Made by a program: the position numbers and the translations under genes. 64,000 nt of DNA from the NCBI RefSeq assembly GCF_900113135.1, contig NZ_FOOH01000007.1, positions 107,360 to 171,359 on the forward strand. Reading direction: 5' to 3'. Position 1 is the first letter of the stretch. Each line of letters opens with the position of its first letter. The stretch comes from Salegentibacter agarivorans (GTDB taxonomy: Bacteria > Bacteroidota > Bacteroidia > Flavobacteriales > Flavobacteriaceae). A model generated the notes under the pieces. The model was not told the origin of the DNA. It searched no databases and was given only the letters and a program-made list of their open reading frames with translations. Below are positions 32,069 through 42,407 of this stretch, in pieces.

Positions 32069-35000
32069 ATGAAATTAAAAAAACAGGGGCTCTATTCACC
32101 CGAATTTGAGCACGATAATTGTGGCGCAGGCTTTATATGTAATCTAAAAGGCAAACGAACTAATGATATAATTCATAAAGCCCTGGATATTCTTATTCGC
32201 CTGGAACACAGAGGTGCGGTAAGTGCCGATGGTAAAACAGGTGATGGCGCCGGTATTTTAATAGAAATTCCTCACGATTTTTTCAAAAAAACATGTGAAT
32301 TCAAACTTCCTGATTTTAAAGAATATGCGGTAGGAATGGTTTTTCTTCCGCAATCTGGGAATCAACGAAAAATTTGCAGAGAGATTTTTGAAGAAGAGAT
32401 TATTGGCCAGGGGCTTAATCTTATAGGCTGGCGGGAAGTACCCGTAAACAGAGCCTGCCTGGGAAGCATTGCTTCACTTTCTGAACCAAGTGTACAACAG
32501 GTTTTTATAGGAAAAGGAGACGATGTTTCAGAAGAAAGTTTTAATGCAAAACTTTTTGCTGCGAGAAAAATCGCTGAACATCGTATTGAAAAATCAGAAC
32601 TTTCTGAATCAGAATATTTTTACCTGGCAAGTTTATCAACCAATACCATTATCTACAAAGGTTTGTTGATGCCACAGGATATTAACGTTTACTATCGCGA
32701 TCTAAACGAACCAGATGTAGTTACCAAACTTGCTTTGGTTCATCAACGATTCTCTACAAACACCTTCCCAACCTGGGATTTGGCACAACCTTTCCGATAT
32801 ATGTGTCATAATGGAGAAATAAATACGCTACGCGGAAATTTAAGCCGAATGAAAGCCAGGGAAGAGCTTTTTGAAAGCGAAAAATTTGGCGAAGATCTAA
32901 AAGAAGTTATTCCTATTGTTCCTGAAGGTAAATCAGATTCAGCTTCTATGGATATGGTGCTGGAATTATTATTACAAACAGGAAGATCTCTTCCAGAAGC
33001 AATAATGATGATGGTCCCTGAAGCCTGGGAGAAAAATCCGTCTATGCTTGATGAGAAAAAAGCATTTTACGAATACAACGCTTGTATTATGGAACCCTGG
33101 GATGGCCCGGCTTCCATTCCGTTTACCGATGGAAAATATATAGGAGCGTTATTAGACAGAAACGGATTACGCCCTTCAAGGTACACGCTTACTAAAGATG
33201 GTTACGTAATCATGTCTTCAGAAACCGGTGTTTTAGAGGTTAAACCCGAAAATGTTGAACTACACGGTAGGCTTGAACCCGGAAGAATGTTCCTTGTAGA
33301 TATGCAGGAAGGCCGAATTATAGGCGATGAAGAAGTAAAACAAAAAATTATTTCTGAAAGACCTTATAGAAAATGGTTAGACGAAAATTTACTTAATCTT
33401 TCTGAAGTTCCTTATACCGGTAACAAAACCCCGGTAGAGAAAATAGATATTAACACCCGGCAAAAATTATTTGGTTATACCCAGGAAGACATCAAAACCA
33501 TAATTAGCCCAATGGCGCTCCAGGGAAAAGAAGCTATTGGCTCTATGGGAGCCGATATTCCATTGGCGGTTCTTTCAGATAAATCACAGCTTTTATTTAA
33601 TTATTTTAAGCAATTATTCGCCCAGGTAACCAACCCTCCTTTAGATGGAATAAGGGAAGAAATTGTTACCGATATTAGTTTAGCTATTGGGGAAGACCGA
33701 AATTTATTTGATATCATTCCTGAACAATCCAAGAAACTTAGGATCCAAAATCCTGTTATTTCCAACGAGGATTTAGATAAAATAAAATACATAGAACATC
33801 CAGATTTTAAAACCGCTTCAATTTCTATTTTATATGAGGCCAATAAAGGTCTTAACGGACTGGAAACACGACTGGATGAAATTATTTACGAAATAAACGA
33901 TGCCGTAGATAAAGGTTGTAATGTAATTATACTTACTGATAGGAATGCCGATCCAAAACTGGCTCCTATTCCGTCACTTTTGGCTTGTTCTTTTGTGCAT
34001 CACGGCGTGAAAAAACATAACCGAAGATCTTCCTTCGGAATTGTAATAGAATCGGCTGAGCCACGGGAACCGCATCATTTCGCGTTGTTATTTGGTTATG
34101 GTGCCAGCGCCATTAATCCGTATATGGTGAATGAAATTATTTACAGCCTGGTTGAAGAAAAAGAAATTGAAGTTGATGATCCTGAAGTTGCTGTAGAGAA
34201 TTTTAATGTAGCCATTGGAAAAGGAATTGTGAAGATTATGAATAAGATTGGTATTTCTACCCTTCACTCCTACCGCGGCGCACAAATTTTCGAGATTCTT
34301 GGCTTAAACCAAAAATTTGTAGATAAGTATTTCACTAATACACCAACTCGAATCGAAGGAATTGGATTGTATGAAGTAGAAAAAGAAATTCAAAAACGTT
34401 TCGAAAACGCATTTGCTCCCAAGAAAACAGATACCGATCTGGATCTGGAAATTGGTGGTGATTATCGCTGGAGAAGAACCGGTGAGAGACATATGTTTAA
34501 TCCGGCAAGTGTAGCTAAACTACAACAAGCGGTAAAACAAAACAGCACTAAAGCTTACGAAGAATATTCAAAATTAATAAACGACCAAAGCGAACGTTTA
34601 ATGACGCTTCGCGGAATGTTTAAATTCCGTGACCTTAATCCTGTTCCTATTGAGGAAGTGGAACCCTGGACAGAGATCGTAAAACGATTTAAAACCGGGG
34701 CCATGTCTTTTGGCTCTATTAGTAAAGAAGCGCACGAGAACCTTGCGGTTGCGATGAATCGTATGCAGGGAAAAAGCAACTCGGGTGAAGGTGGTGAAGA
34801 TCCGCAGCGTTTTCATAAAGATCTTGATGGAAACTGGAGAAATTCAGCTATAAAACAGGTTGCTTCAGGAAGATTTGGAGTTTCTATTAATTATTTGAGT
34901 AACGCTAAAGAAATTCAAATTAAGATGGCCCAGGGTGCAAAACCCGGGGAAGGCGGGCAATTACCAGGTCCAAAAGTAAACCCCGATATTGCAAAAACAA

Positions 35001-36592
35001 GAAATTCCACTCCTTATGTAGGATTAATTTCACCGCCGCCACACCACGATATTTATTCTATAGAGGATTTGGCGCAATTAATTTTTGACCTTAAAAATGC
35101 GAACCGCGAAGCCAGGATTAATGTAAAGCTGGTTTCTAAAGTTGGCGTGGGAACAATTGCCGCCGGTGTAGCAAAAGCAAAGGCAGATGTTGTTTTAATT
35201 TCAGGATTTGATGGTGGTACGGGAGCTTCTCCCCTCACCTCACTAAGACACGCAGGTTTACCCTGGGAACTTGGAATTGCCGAAGCTCAACAAACCCTGC
35301 TTATCAACAATCTTAGAAACAGGATTGTTGTAGAGTGTGATGGCCAGTTAAAAACCGGTCGTGATGTAGCGATTGCCGCATTGCTTGGTGCTGAGGAATT
35401 TGGTTTTTCTACCGCTCCCCTGGTAGCATCAGGTTGTATTATGATGCGTGCGTGCCATTTAAACACCTGCCCGGTGGGAATCGCAACGCAAGATCCTGAA
35501 CTTAGAAAGAAATTTAAAGGTACCCCTGAAGATGTGATCAACTTTATGTATTTCATCGCTCAGGAATTAAGACAAATTATGGCCGATCTTGGTTTTAGAA
35601 CTATAAATGAAATGGTAGGTCAAAGCCAAAAACTGGATATGAACCGTGCAATAGAACATTATAAAGCACAGGGATTAGATCTTTCTAATATTCTGTATAA
35701 GCCGAAAATAGATGAAGATATGCCGCTTTATAATACAGAAACCCAGGATCACAACCTGGAAAATGTATTGGATTTTGAAATATTAAATCAGGCGCATCCG
35801 GCTATTTACAGAAAGGAAAAAATGAGTCTTGATTTCCCAATTAGCAATATAAACCGAACCACCGGAGCTATTATAAGTAATGAAATTTCCAAAATTCACG
35901 GTGCAAAAGGATTACCCGATGGTACGCTTACATTGAATTTTACCGGTTCGGGAGGGCAAAGTTTTGGTGCTTTTGCTACCAAAGGTTTAACGATGAATAT
36001 CAATGGAAATTCTAACGATTATTTAGGTAAAGGTCTTTCGGGAGCAACTTTAAGTGTAAGAAAACCTAAAGAAGCATCTTTTAAATCTAATGAAAACGTA
36101 ATTATTGGGAATGTTGCCCTTTACGGCGCTACAGATGGCGAAGCCTATATCAATGGAATGGGTGGAGAACGTTTCTGCGTAAGAAACTCAGGTGCCAAAG
36201 CGGTGATAGAAGGAATTGGAGATCACGGTTGTGAATATATGACCGGAGGTATAGCCGTTATTTTAGGAAAAATAGGAAGAAATTTCGCTGCTGGAATGAG
36301 CGGGGGAATCGCTTATATCTATAATGCCGATAATACTTTAGACAATCATAATTTCAATATGGAAATGATTGGATTAGAAGATCCTTCAGAAGAAAATAAA
36401 AAAGAATTAAAAGAACTTATTGAAAATCACTACCGCTACACCGAGAGCGATGTAGCAAAAGAAATCCTGGAAAACTGGGAAGAAAATGCCGGTAAGTTTA
36501 TAAAAGTAATGCCTGCAGAATATAAAAAGGCTTTACAAAAAATGGAAGAAGAGAAAATGTTAAAAGAACAAGTAGAACTCAAAACAGCATAA
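32069..36592 (+). CDS. gltB: glutamate synthase, large subunit
   Basis: The 1507-residue subunit takes ammonia from glutamine and uses it to make glutamate from 2-oxoglutarate. It starts with a short propeptide before the Ntn nucleophile cysteine (DNCGAGFICNLKG, C18). The FMN-binding synthase domain includes KSNSGEGGEDPQRFHKDLDG and GFDGGTGASPLTSLRHAGLP. The [3Fe-4S] cysteines are in SGCIMMRACHLNTCPVG. The C-terminal GXGXG beta-helix domain is complete. Length is normal. gltD follows after 2 bp. Confidence 0.97.
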   Translation: MKLKKQGLYSPEFEHDNCGAGFICNLKGKRTNDIIHKALDILIRLEHRGAVSADGKTGDGAGILIEIPHDFFKKTCEFKLPDFKEYAVGMVFLPQSGNQRKICREIFEEEIIGQGLNLIGWREVPVNRACLGSIASLSEPSVQQVFIGKGDDVSEESFNAKLFAARKIAEHRIEKSELSESEYFYLASLSTNTIIYKGLLMPQDINVYYRDLNEPDVVTKLALVHQRFSTNTFPTWDLAQPFRYMCHNGEINTLRGNLSRMKAREELFESEKFGEDLKEVIPIVPEGKSDSASMDMVLELLLQTGRSLPEAIMMMVPEAWEKNPSMLDEKKAFYEYNACIMEPWDGPASIPFTDGKYIGALLDRNGLRPSRYTLTKDGYVIMSSETGVLEVKPENVELHGRLEPGRMFLVDMQEGRIIGDEEVKQKIISERPYRKWLDENLLNLSEVPYTGNKTPVEKIDINTRQKLFGYTQEDIKTIISPMALQGKEAIGSMGADIPLAVLSDKSQLLFNYFKQLFAQVTNPPLDGIREEIVTDISLAIGEDRNLFDIIPEQSKKLRIQNPVISNEDLDKIKYIEHPDFKTASISILYEANKGLNGLETRLDEIIYEINDAVDKGCNVIILTDRNADPKLAPIPSLLACSFVHHGVKKHNRRSSFGIVIESAEPREPHHFALLFGYGASAINPYMVNEIIYSLVEEKEIEVDDPEVAVENFNVAIGKGIVKIMNKIGISTLHSYRGAQIFEILGLNQKFVDKYFTNTPTRIEGIGLYEVEKEIQKRFENAFAPKKTDTDLDLEIGGDYRWRRTGERHMFNPASVAKLQQAVKQNSTKAYEEYSKLINDQSERLMTLRGMFKFRDLNPVPIEEVEPWTEIVKRFKTGAMSFGSISKEAHENLAVAMNRMQGKSNSGEGGEDPQRFHKDLDGNWRNSAIKQVASGRFGVSINYLSNAKEIQIKMAQGAKPGEGGQLPGPKVNPDIAKTRNSTPYVGLISPPPHHDIYSIEDLAQLIFDLKNANREARINVKLVSKVGVGTIAAGVAKAKADVVLISGFDGGTGASPLTSLRHAGLPWELGIAEAQQTLLINNLRNRIVVECDGQLKTGRDVAIAALLGAEEFGFSTAPLVASGCIMMRACHLNTCPVGIATQDPELRKKFKGTPEDVINFMYFIAQELRQIMADLGFRTINEMVGQSQKLDMNRAIEHYKAQGLDLSNILYKPKIDEDMPLYNTETQDHNLENVLDFEILNQAHPAIYRKEKMSLDFPISNINRTTGAIISNEISKIHGAKGLPDGTLTLNFTGSGGQSFGAFATKGLTMNINGNSNDYLGKGLSGATLSVRKPKEASFKSNENVIIGNVALYGATDGEAYINGMGGERFCVRNSGAKAVIEGIGDHGCEYMTGGIAVILGKIGRNFAAGMSGGIAYIYNADNTLDNHNFNMEMIGLEDPSEENKKELKELIENHYRYTESDVAKEILENWEENAGKFIKVMPAEYKKALQKMEEEKMLKEQVELKTA

Positions 36593-36594
36593 TT

Positions 36595-38055
36595 ATGGGT
36601 AAGATAAGAGGTTTTATGGAATACGACCGCAAGGTGGAAGAGACAGAAGCTGTTGAAAATCGAGTTAAAGATTATAAAGAATTTACAAAAGAAATGTCTC
36701 CCGAAGAATTGGGAGACCAGGGAGCAAGGTGTATGGATTGCGGAATTCCGTTTTGCCATAGCGGTTGCCCGCTTGGAAACTTAATTCCAGATTTTAACCA
36801 TGCAGTTTATAAAAACGACTGGAAAAAAGCACTTAGTATTTTACACGGCACCAATAATTTCCCTGAATTTACCGGGAGATTATGCCCAGCCCCTTGCGAA
36901 TCGGCTTGCGTTTTGGGAATCACAGATCCGCCGGTGGCGATTGAACTTATTGAGAAATATATTGTTGAGCGAGGATTTAAAGAAGGCTGGGTAACACCAC
37001 AACCTCCAAAATCCAGAACAGGAAAAACAGCTGCAGTTGTTGGCTCGGGTCCTGCAGGTCTTGCAGCAGCACAACAACTTAACAGGGCCGGTCACGAGGT
37101 TACTGTTTTTGAAAGGGACAAGAAAATCGGCGGACTTTTACGTTATGGAATTCCTGATTTTAAAATGGAAAAACACGTGATAGATCGCCGGGTAAATATT
37201 ATGAAAGAAGAAGGAATCAAATTTGAAACCGGAGTTCATGTAGGTGAAAATTATGAAGCCGAAAAACTTAAAGAATTTGATGCCGTAGTACTATGTGGGG
37301 GCGCCACTAAACGCCGAAATCTTCCTATTGATGGAGCCGAAGGTGATGGTGTGATGCAGGCAATGGATTTCCTAAAAAATAACAACGAAGTTGTAGACGG
37401 TTTAAAAGAACAAACCGAAAAATTCTCTGCCGAAGGTAAAAATGTGATTGTTATTGGAGGTGGTGACACGGGTTCAGATTGTGTGGGAACATCTAACCGT
37501 CACGGCGCAAAATCGGTAATTAATTTTGAAATTATGCCGATGCCGGCAGAACATAGAGACAGGGAAAATCCCTGGCCTTACTGGCCGTTTACACTAAAAA
37601 CTACTTCTTCTCACGAAGAAGGTGTTGAGCGAAATTGGAGCATTAATACCAAAGAATTTATTCGTGATAAAGAAGGAAATTTAAAAGCTTTAAAAACGGT
37701 AAATATAGAATGGGTAAAAGGTGAAAACGGAAGACCTCAGCTAAAAGAAGTAAAAGGATCTGAAAAAGAATGGCCTTGTGAACTGGTACTTTTAGCCTTA
37801 GGATTTACAGGTCCGGAAAAAACGTTAAGCGAACAATTAGGATTGGAACTTGATAGCAGAACAAATATTAAGGGAGACGAAGCTTATCAAACCAACATTC
37901 CTAATATTTTTACCGCCGGTGATATGCGACGCGGCCAATCTCTAATTGTATGGGCAATTTCTGAAGGTAGGGAAGCTGCCTACCACGTAGATAAATATTT
38001 AATGGGGAAATCCTTATTACCAAGAAAAGGAGAAGGTGATCTTCCCGCTGCTTAA
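36595..38055 (+). CDS. gltD: glutamate synthase, small subunit
   Basis: The 486-residue subunit passes electrons from NADPH via FAD and two [4Fe-4S] clusters to GltB. The N-terminal cysteine clusters are CMDCGIPFCHSGCPLGN and CPAPCESACVLG. The FAD-binding motif AAVVGSGPAGLAAAQQLNRA is near 142-161, the NADPH motif VIVIGGGDTGSDCVG near 282-296, and FTAGDMRRGQSLIVWAISEG near the end. It begins 2 bp after gltB and ends before a hairpin terminator, so gltBD is a two-gene operon. Confidence 0.97.
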   Translation: MGKIRGFMEYDRKVEETEAVENRVKDYKEFTKEMSPEELGDQGARCMDCGIPFCHSGCPLGNLIPDFNHAVYKNDWKKALSILHGTNNFPEFTGRLCPAPCESACVLGITDPPVAIELIEKYIVERGFKEGWVTPQPPKSRTGKTAAVVGSGPAGLAAAQQLNRAGHEVTVFERDKKIGGLLRYGIPDFKMEKHVIDRRVNIMKEEGIKFETGVHVGENYEAEKLKEFDAVVLCGGATKRRNLPIDGAEGDGVMQAMDFLKNNNEVVDGLKEQTEKFSAEGKNVIVIGGGDTGSDCVGTSNRHGAKSVINFEIMPMPAEHRDRENPWPYWPFTLKTTSSHEEGVERNWSINTKEFIRDKEGNLKALKTVNIEWVKGENGRPQLKEVKGSEKEWPCELVLLALGFTGPEKTLSEQLGLELDSRTNIKGDEAYQTNIPNIFTAGDMRRGQSLIVWAISEGREAAYHVDKYLMGKSLLPRKGEGDLPAA

Positions 38056-38081
38056 TTTGAATTTTAAATAAATTGTAGGTT

Positions 38082-38117
38082 AAAAGCGTCCGGATTTCGG
38101 GCGCTTTTATTTTTTTA
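38082..38117 (+). terminator. hairpin terminator after gltD
   Basis: A TAAAAGCG/CGCTTTTA stem encloses a CCGGATTTCGG inner hairpin and is followed by TTTTTTT. Confidence 0.85.
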
Positions 38118-38147
38118 AACGAGGCAGACGAAATTAAGAAATCCTGT

Positions 38148-38172
38148 TTCTGAAAATAAATTCAGGATGAAT
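38148..38172. repeat. short CTGAA/TTCAG repeat relic
   Basis: A TCCTG...CTGAAAATAAATTCAGGA segment followed by TGA belongs to the dispersed palindrome family seen at 298, 2524 and elsewhere in the window. Confidence 0.5.
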
Positions 38173-38184
38173 TAAAAAAAATGC

Positions 38185-38215
38185 AACCTCACAGGTTTTA
38201 AAAATCTGTGAGGTT
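38185..38215 (-). terminator. hairpin terminator after hemL
   Basis: AACCTCACAG and its exact complement CTGTGAGGTT form a 10-bp stem with an 11-base loop. On the minus strand, T residues follow a few bases later. It lies 7 bp downstream of the hemL stop. Confidence 0.75.
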
Positions 38216-38221
38216 TCTTAA

Positions 38222-39511
38222 TTAAAGTGTTTTTGCAACTTTATTCACCGCTTCAATTGTAGTGTCTAAATCTTCATAAGAAAGAGCATCACTTATAAAC
38301 CAAGTTTCAAAAGCACTTGGCGCAATGTAAATTCCGTTTTCTAACATTCCGTGGAAAAATTTGTTGAAAATTCCATTTCCAGCTGAGTTAGCGGCAGTTT
38401 CAAAATCTACTACCGGTTCTTCCCCAAAATGAATAGAAATCATAGAACCTACACGGTTTATGGTATGTGCTACATTATTTTCTGAAAGTACTTTTTCTAT
38501 TCCTTCGTGAAGATATGCGGTTTTCTTGTCTATACTTTTAAAAACACTTCGGTTATTATCCAATTCGGTTAACATCGCAAGTCCGGCGGCCATTGCTAAT
38601 GGATTTCCGCTTAAAGTCCCCGCCTGGTAAACCGGGCCAACCGGGGCCAGATAATCCATAATTTCATTTCGGGCAGCAAAGGCGCCAACCGGCAAACCTC
38701 CCCCAATCACTTTTCCGAAGCAGGCAATATCAGCATTCACTCCCATTCGTTCCTGAACGCCGCCGGGAGCAAGTCTAAAACCGCTCATCACCTCATCAAA
38801 AACCAATAAAATACCGTGATCATCGCAAAGTTCACGTAAACCTTCAAGAAAACCTTCGTTTGGAGGAATACACCCCATATTTCCGGGAACGGGCTCAATA
38901 ATTATGCAGGCAATTTCATCTTTATTGGCTTCAATTAAAGATTTTACATTTTCGAGGTCATTATATCTTGCAAGCAGGGTGTCTTTTGCTGTTCCCTGAG
39001 TAACTCCCGGACTGTTTGGCGTACCGAAAGTGATCGCACCACTACCGGCCTGGATTAGGAAAGAATCGCTATGCCCATGATAACAACCGGCAAATTTAAT
39101 GATCTTTTCTTTTCCGGTATAGCCACGTGCAAGTCTAACGGCACTCATTGTGGCCTCAGTACCCGAATTTACCATTCTAATTTTATCGATATTGGGAACC
39201 AGTTTTACCGCCAGTTCTGCGATTTTAGTTTCAATTTCAGTAGGTGTTCCAAAAGAAGTTCCTTTTTTGGCAATATCAATTACCGCATCTATTACCGGTT
39301 TGTGAGCGTGACCTAACATCAGTGGCCCCCACGAATTTATATAGTCTATTAATTTATTTCCGTCTTCATCATATAAATAAGCTCCTTCGGCTCTTTTAAT
39401 AAAAATGGGATCTCCACCCACTGCTTTAAATGCTCTTACCGGTGAGTTCACTCCGCCGGGAATTACTTTTTGTGCCGAAGCGAACAATTCGCTACTTCTT
39501 TTATAGATCAT
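38222..39511 (-). CDS. hemL: glutamate-1-semialdehyde 2,1-aminomutase
   Basis: HemL converts glutamate-1-semialdehyde to 5-aminolevulinate in tetrapyrrole synthesis. The 429-residue PLP enzyme shows [17 protein letters not shown] near the N-terminus, [20 protein letters not shown] near 114-133, and the catalytic lysine in [16 protein letters not shown] (about 262-277). Length and motifs are those of GSA aminomutase and not of ordinary transaminases. It lies 6 bp downstream of the LysM-glucosaminidase gene. Confidence 0.95.
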   Translation of the reverse strand: MIYKRSSELFASAQKVIPGGVNSPVRAFKAVGGDPIFIKRAEGAYLYDEDGNKLIDYINSWGPLMLGHAHKPVIDAVIDIAKKGTSFGTPTEIETKIAELAVKLVPNIDKIRMVNSGTEATMSAVRLARGYTGKEKIIKFAGCYHGHSDSFLIQAGSGAITFGTPNSPGVTQGTAKDTLLARYNDLENVKSLIEANKDEIACIIIEPVPGNMGCIPPNEGFLEGLRELCDDHGILLVFDEVMSGFRLAPGGVQERMGVNADIACFGKVIGGGLPVGAFAARNEIMDYLAPVGPVYQAGTLSGNPLAMAAGLAMLTELDNNRSVFKSIDKKTAYLHEGIEKVLSENNVAHTINRVGSMISIHFGEEPVVDFETAANSAGNGIFNKFFHGMLENGIYIAPSAFETWFISDALSYEDLDTTIEAVNKVAKTL

Positions 39512-39517
39512 AAATTT

Positions 39518-40348
39518 TTATTCTACAGAGATAATCACCAACATTTGCCCTACGGAAATATTAGTGTCTCTTAAATTATTAAATCGCTGTAATTCTTCTA
39601 CTGTGGTATTATGTTGCTTTGCAATTCTGTATAAAGTATCGCCCTTTTTAACCTTGTAAGTAACCGACTCTGGAGATTCGGGCGTATAGGTATAACTTGG
39701 AGATGGCCTTTTAAGTACATCTGCGTCAAATTGATAAAGCCTGTAACGTTCAATTAGACTAATTAATTTATCTGGGTAACGTCTATCGGTAGCATAACCT
39801 GCCTTTCTCAAACCTCTAGCCCAACCTTTATAATCGTCTTCATCTAATTCAAAAAGTTCTGCATAACGTTTTCTTTCTGTGAGAAAAAGTGAATGATCCC
39901 TGTAAGAATAACGAGCATCTTTATATTTTCTAAAACACTCACCGCGGGCATCATCGTCGTGATAAGCTCTAGCGCCTTTCCAGTCGTGACATTTAATTCC
40001 AAAATGATTATTTGCGCGCATAGTGAGATCTCCTTTACCACCACCAGATTCTAAAATTCCCTGGGCCAGAGTAATACTCGCAGGAATGTTGTAAAGCCGC
40101 ATCTCTTCCATCGCTACCGCAGCAAAATCCCGAATATAATCCTCTACCGTATAAAGACGTGGATTTACCGGGGGCAACATAGGCTCTCCATCTAAAGGTT
40201 TTACCCGTTCTATTGCGGTATTTGAAGATTCAGTGAAAGTATTTTCCCTGTTAGAATCTTTCTTAGTGGTGACTACTTTTTTCTTGCTTCCGCAGGAAAC
40301 CGCAAATGCGGCGAGAAAAATTAAAACAAAAAACCGGTTAATTCTCAT
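39518..40348 (-). CDS. glucosaminidase lipoprotein with LysM domain
   Basis: The 276-residue protein has a lipoprotein signal with lipobox AVSC (C19). A glucosaminidase (FlgJ/lysozyme-like) domain follows with ASITLAQGILESGGGKGDL (catalytic Glu), NNHFGIKC and YRDHSLFLTERKRY. One LysM peptidoglycan-binding motif closes it (YKVKKGDTLYRIAKQHNTTV near 230-250). It would cleave beta-1,4 bonds in peptidoglycan from the periplasm side. It starts 1 bp after the ACC deaminase-like gene stops. Confidence 0.92.
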   Translation of the reverse strand: MRINRFFVLIFLAAFAVSCGSKKKVVTTKKDSNRENTFTESSNTAIERVKPLDGEPMLPPVNPRLYTVEDYIRDFAAVAMEEMRLYNIPASITLAQGILESGGGKGDLTMRANNHFGIKCHDWKGARAYHDDDARGECFRKYKDARYSYRDHSLFLTERKRYAELFELDEDDYKGWARGLRKAGYATDRRYPDKLISLIERYRLYQFDADVLKRPSPSYTYTPESPESVTYKVKKGDTLYRIAKQHNTTVEELQRFNNLRDTNISVGQMLVIISVE

Positions 40349-40349
40349 A

Positions 40350-41294
40350 TTAAAAAGTGATTAGAGGCAATTTTTTCTTTTTTAAAATCATATTCATCCC
40401 CTGGATTCCCTGTAAACCGCCGGTGTGAATGGCCATAATCTTACTTCCAGAAGGGAGATACCCGCCTTTTATAAGGTCAAAAATACCAAAAACTAGCTTT
40501 CCCGTATATACCGGATCTAATTGAATTTTGTATTTTTTTTTGAAATTATTAATAAAATTTATCAATTCCGAATCTACCTTAGCGTACCCCCCAAAATGAT
40601 AGTCGGTTTTTAATTCCCAATTATTTTTAATACTGTATTTTTCAATTTCTTCGGAAAGAAAATCACCTTTCAAAGCCGGGAAACCTAAAACTTTCTGGTT
40701 TATATCTGAAGCGTTTATCAAGCCTGCAAGAGTCCCACCGGTACCTACTGAAGCTGCTATAAAATGAAATTTCTCGTCTTTCTCGTTTAAAATTTCCTGG
40801 CAACCTTTTACGGCCAAATCATTTGTTCCCCCTTCAGGCACAAGATAAAATTCACCAAATTCATTTTTTAACTTCTCCTGAAATTCCCTGGTGTCTTTTG
40901 CTCTATAATCACCCCTGGAAACAAATTTAAATTGCATTCCGCAAGATTTAGCAAACTTAAGTGTGGGATTTTGTGCTAAAGTATTTTCCAAATCTTTGCC
41001 TAATTCTTCTCCCCTAATAATTCCTATTGTTTTTAGATGGAAAAGTTGCCCGGCGGCGGCCGTTGCTGAGATATGGTTTGAAAAAGCTCCGCCAAAAGTG
41101 AGCAGTGTTTTTTGCTTTTGTTCAAGCGCTCTGGCAATATTATATTTTAATTTCCTAAATTTATTTCCTGAAACCTCAGGATGTAATAAATCTTCACGTT
41201 TTAAATAGAGCGAAATTTCATTAGGAAACTCAGCAACAAACTGATTTTCAGAAGATATTCCAGTAAAAATGTTTGAAGATTTCGGCATAAGCAA
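40350..41294 (-). CDS. PLP-dependent ACC deaminase/D-cysteine desulfhydrase family enzyme
   Basis: The 314-residue protein belongs to the 1-aminocyclopropane-1-carboxylate deaminase/D-cysteine desulfhydrase family. It has YLKREDLLHPEVSGNKFRKLKY near residue 30 (PLP lysine in GNKFRK), then LLTFGGAFSNHISATAAAG and AASVGTGGTLAGLI. The exact substrate is not decided by the visible residues; D-cysteine or a related amino acid is as likely as ACC. The family start is probably ATG codon 3 (MPKSSNIF). Confidence 0.85.
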   Translation of the reverse strand: MLMPKSSNIFTGISSENQFVAEFPNEISLYLKREDLLHPEVSGNKFRKLKYNIARALEQKQKTLLTFGGAFSNHISATAAAGQLFHLKTIGIIRGEELGKDLENTLAQNPTLKFAKSCGMQFKFVSRGDYRAKDTREFQEKLKNEFGEFYLVPEGGTNDLAVKGCQEILNEKDEKFHFIAASVGTGGTLAGLINASDINQKVLGFPALKGDFLSEEIEKYSIKNNWELKTDYHFGGYAKVDSELINFINNFKKKYKIQLDPVYTGKLVFGIFDLIKGGYLPSGSKIMAIHTGGLQGIQGMNMILKKKKLPLITF

Positions 41295-41319
41295 ATATCC
41301 GAATTCTAAGACGAGCTAC

Positions 41320-41646
41320 CTAAACAAACTTTAAAAATGCCCAGAATTTACGCTCCTCCAAATAATTCTCTTTCATTTCCTGGCTGTAAGCTTCGCGCTC
41401 AAAACTTATATTTTTATATGCCAGAAAGCGGTCTTTATAATAAAATAAACGCAGTAAATATTCGATTAAATACCAGATATAAAAAGGCAAAATAAGTAAT
41501 TCTAACTGCTGTCTTAAATGAATTTTTTCGTGGTTAATAAAATTAAAATCATCTTTTAGCTCACTATTTTTAAGAATCACAAAAGGCCATAAACTCACGC
41601 CCTTAAATGATTTTCCCAGGAGATATTTGTTAACGATTAGAATCAC
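41320..41646 (-). CDS. small membrane-associated protein with HExxH motif
   Basis: The 108-residue protein contains HEKIHLRQQ (an HExxH zinc-protease motif, about residues 39-47). A membrane segment (LLILPFYIWYLIEYLLRLFY) follows, and then SFEREAYSQE, whose glutamate could be a third zinc ligand. This is the layout of a stripped-down M56/gluzincin-like core. No named family is recognised with certainty. The neighbours are an ACC deaminase-like gene downstream and the divergent DUF5522 gene. Confidence 0.7.
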   Translation of the reverse strand: MILIVNKYLLGKSFKGVSLWPFVILKNSELKDDFNFINHEKIHLRQQLELLILPFYIWYLIEYLLRLFYYKDRFLAYKNISFEREAYSQEMKENYLEERKFWAFLKFV

Positions 41647-41678
41647 GTGTGGAAGTTAAGAAATTGTATTTTTGCGAT

Positions 41679-41849
41679 ATGAGTTTTTTCAAAAAAAGAA
41701 TTCCGTTAGAAGAAGGAGATTACTACACCACTCCTGAAGGTTATCGTTGTTTTACCGAGCAATATCACTTAAAGCGTGGCTATTGCTGCGAAAGTGGTTG
41801 CCGGCATTGCCCCTACGGATTTAATAAAAAAACCGGCAAGCAATCATAG
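41679..41849 (+). CDS. DUF5522 cysteine-rich small protein
   Basis: The frame opens at 41649, but the ATG at 41679 (MSFFKKRIPLEEGDYYT) fits better: the longer version adds ten residues that overlap the promoter of the divergent gene. The 56-residue product has RGYCCESGCRHCPYGF, four cysteines that probably bind a metal. This matches DUF5522, a family of unknown function. The last 6 bp overlap the convergent NlpE-like gene. Confidence 0.82.
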   Translation: MSFFKKRIPLEEGDYYTTPEGYRCFTEQYHLKRGYCCESGCRHCPYGFNKKTGKQS

Positions 41850-42302
41850 TTCATTAATTTTTGTTAAACGGTATTTGATTGCAGAATCTCCCATTACTTT
41901 AGATTCATCCTTAAAAACCTGTAAAAGGTAATTTTGGCTTACTTTAAAATAGAGTTTTTGGCGTTCTCCTAAACTAATGGTATTCCCTTGCTTATCCCAT
42001 TCAAATTTTCCGGTTTCCTGTAGGCTGTTATCACCTGCTCTGCCTTTAAATTCCTGAGAAAGTGTATAATCACGATTTTTCTCTATCTCAATAGATGTTT
42101 CAATTCCCTCGCAATCCTCACAAGGCAAAAACCCTTCATAAATACCGGCCCAATCCAGTGAATCCCGGGCACTAAAAACATCATTTGAAGGTGTTACTTC
42201 GCTTTTCTTTGAAATTTCAGTAGTTTCTAATTCCAATTCTTTGTTTTCATCTTTACAGGAAACAAGACAAACAAGAGCAAGAAGAATTATAATAGATTTC
42301 AT
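41844..42302 (-). CDS. NlpE-like lipoprotein
   Basis: The 152-residue lipoprotein has a signal ending LVCLVSC (lipid-modified Cys16). An NlpE N-terminal domain follows with WAGIYEGFLPCEDCEGIETS (the CxxC pair of the family) and LSQEFKGRAGD. NlpE in enteric bacteria signals envelope stress on copper or adhesion; in Bacteroidota homologues the partner is unknown. It is convergent with DUF5522 and divergent from hutU. Confidence 0.85.
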   Translation of the reverse strand: MKSIIILLALVCLVSCKDENKELELETTEISKKSEVTPSNDVFSARDSLDWAGIYEGFLPCEDCEGIETSIEIEKNRDYTLSQEFKGRAGDNSLQETGKFEWDKQGNTISLGERQKLYFKVSQNYLLQVFKDESKVMGDSAIKYRLTKINEL

Positions 42303-42407
42303 AATTTATTTCTTTAAAAGAGCGCTAAATTTATAGAAAATGAAATTTAAAACTCTTTAATTTAACATTTCTTCCTATTATTGAAACCTATTGCAAACAG
42401 AAAATCA

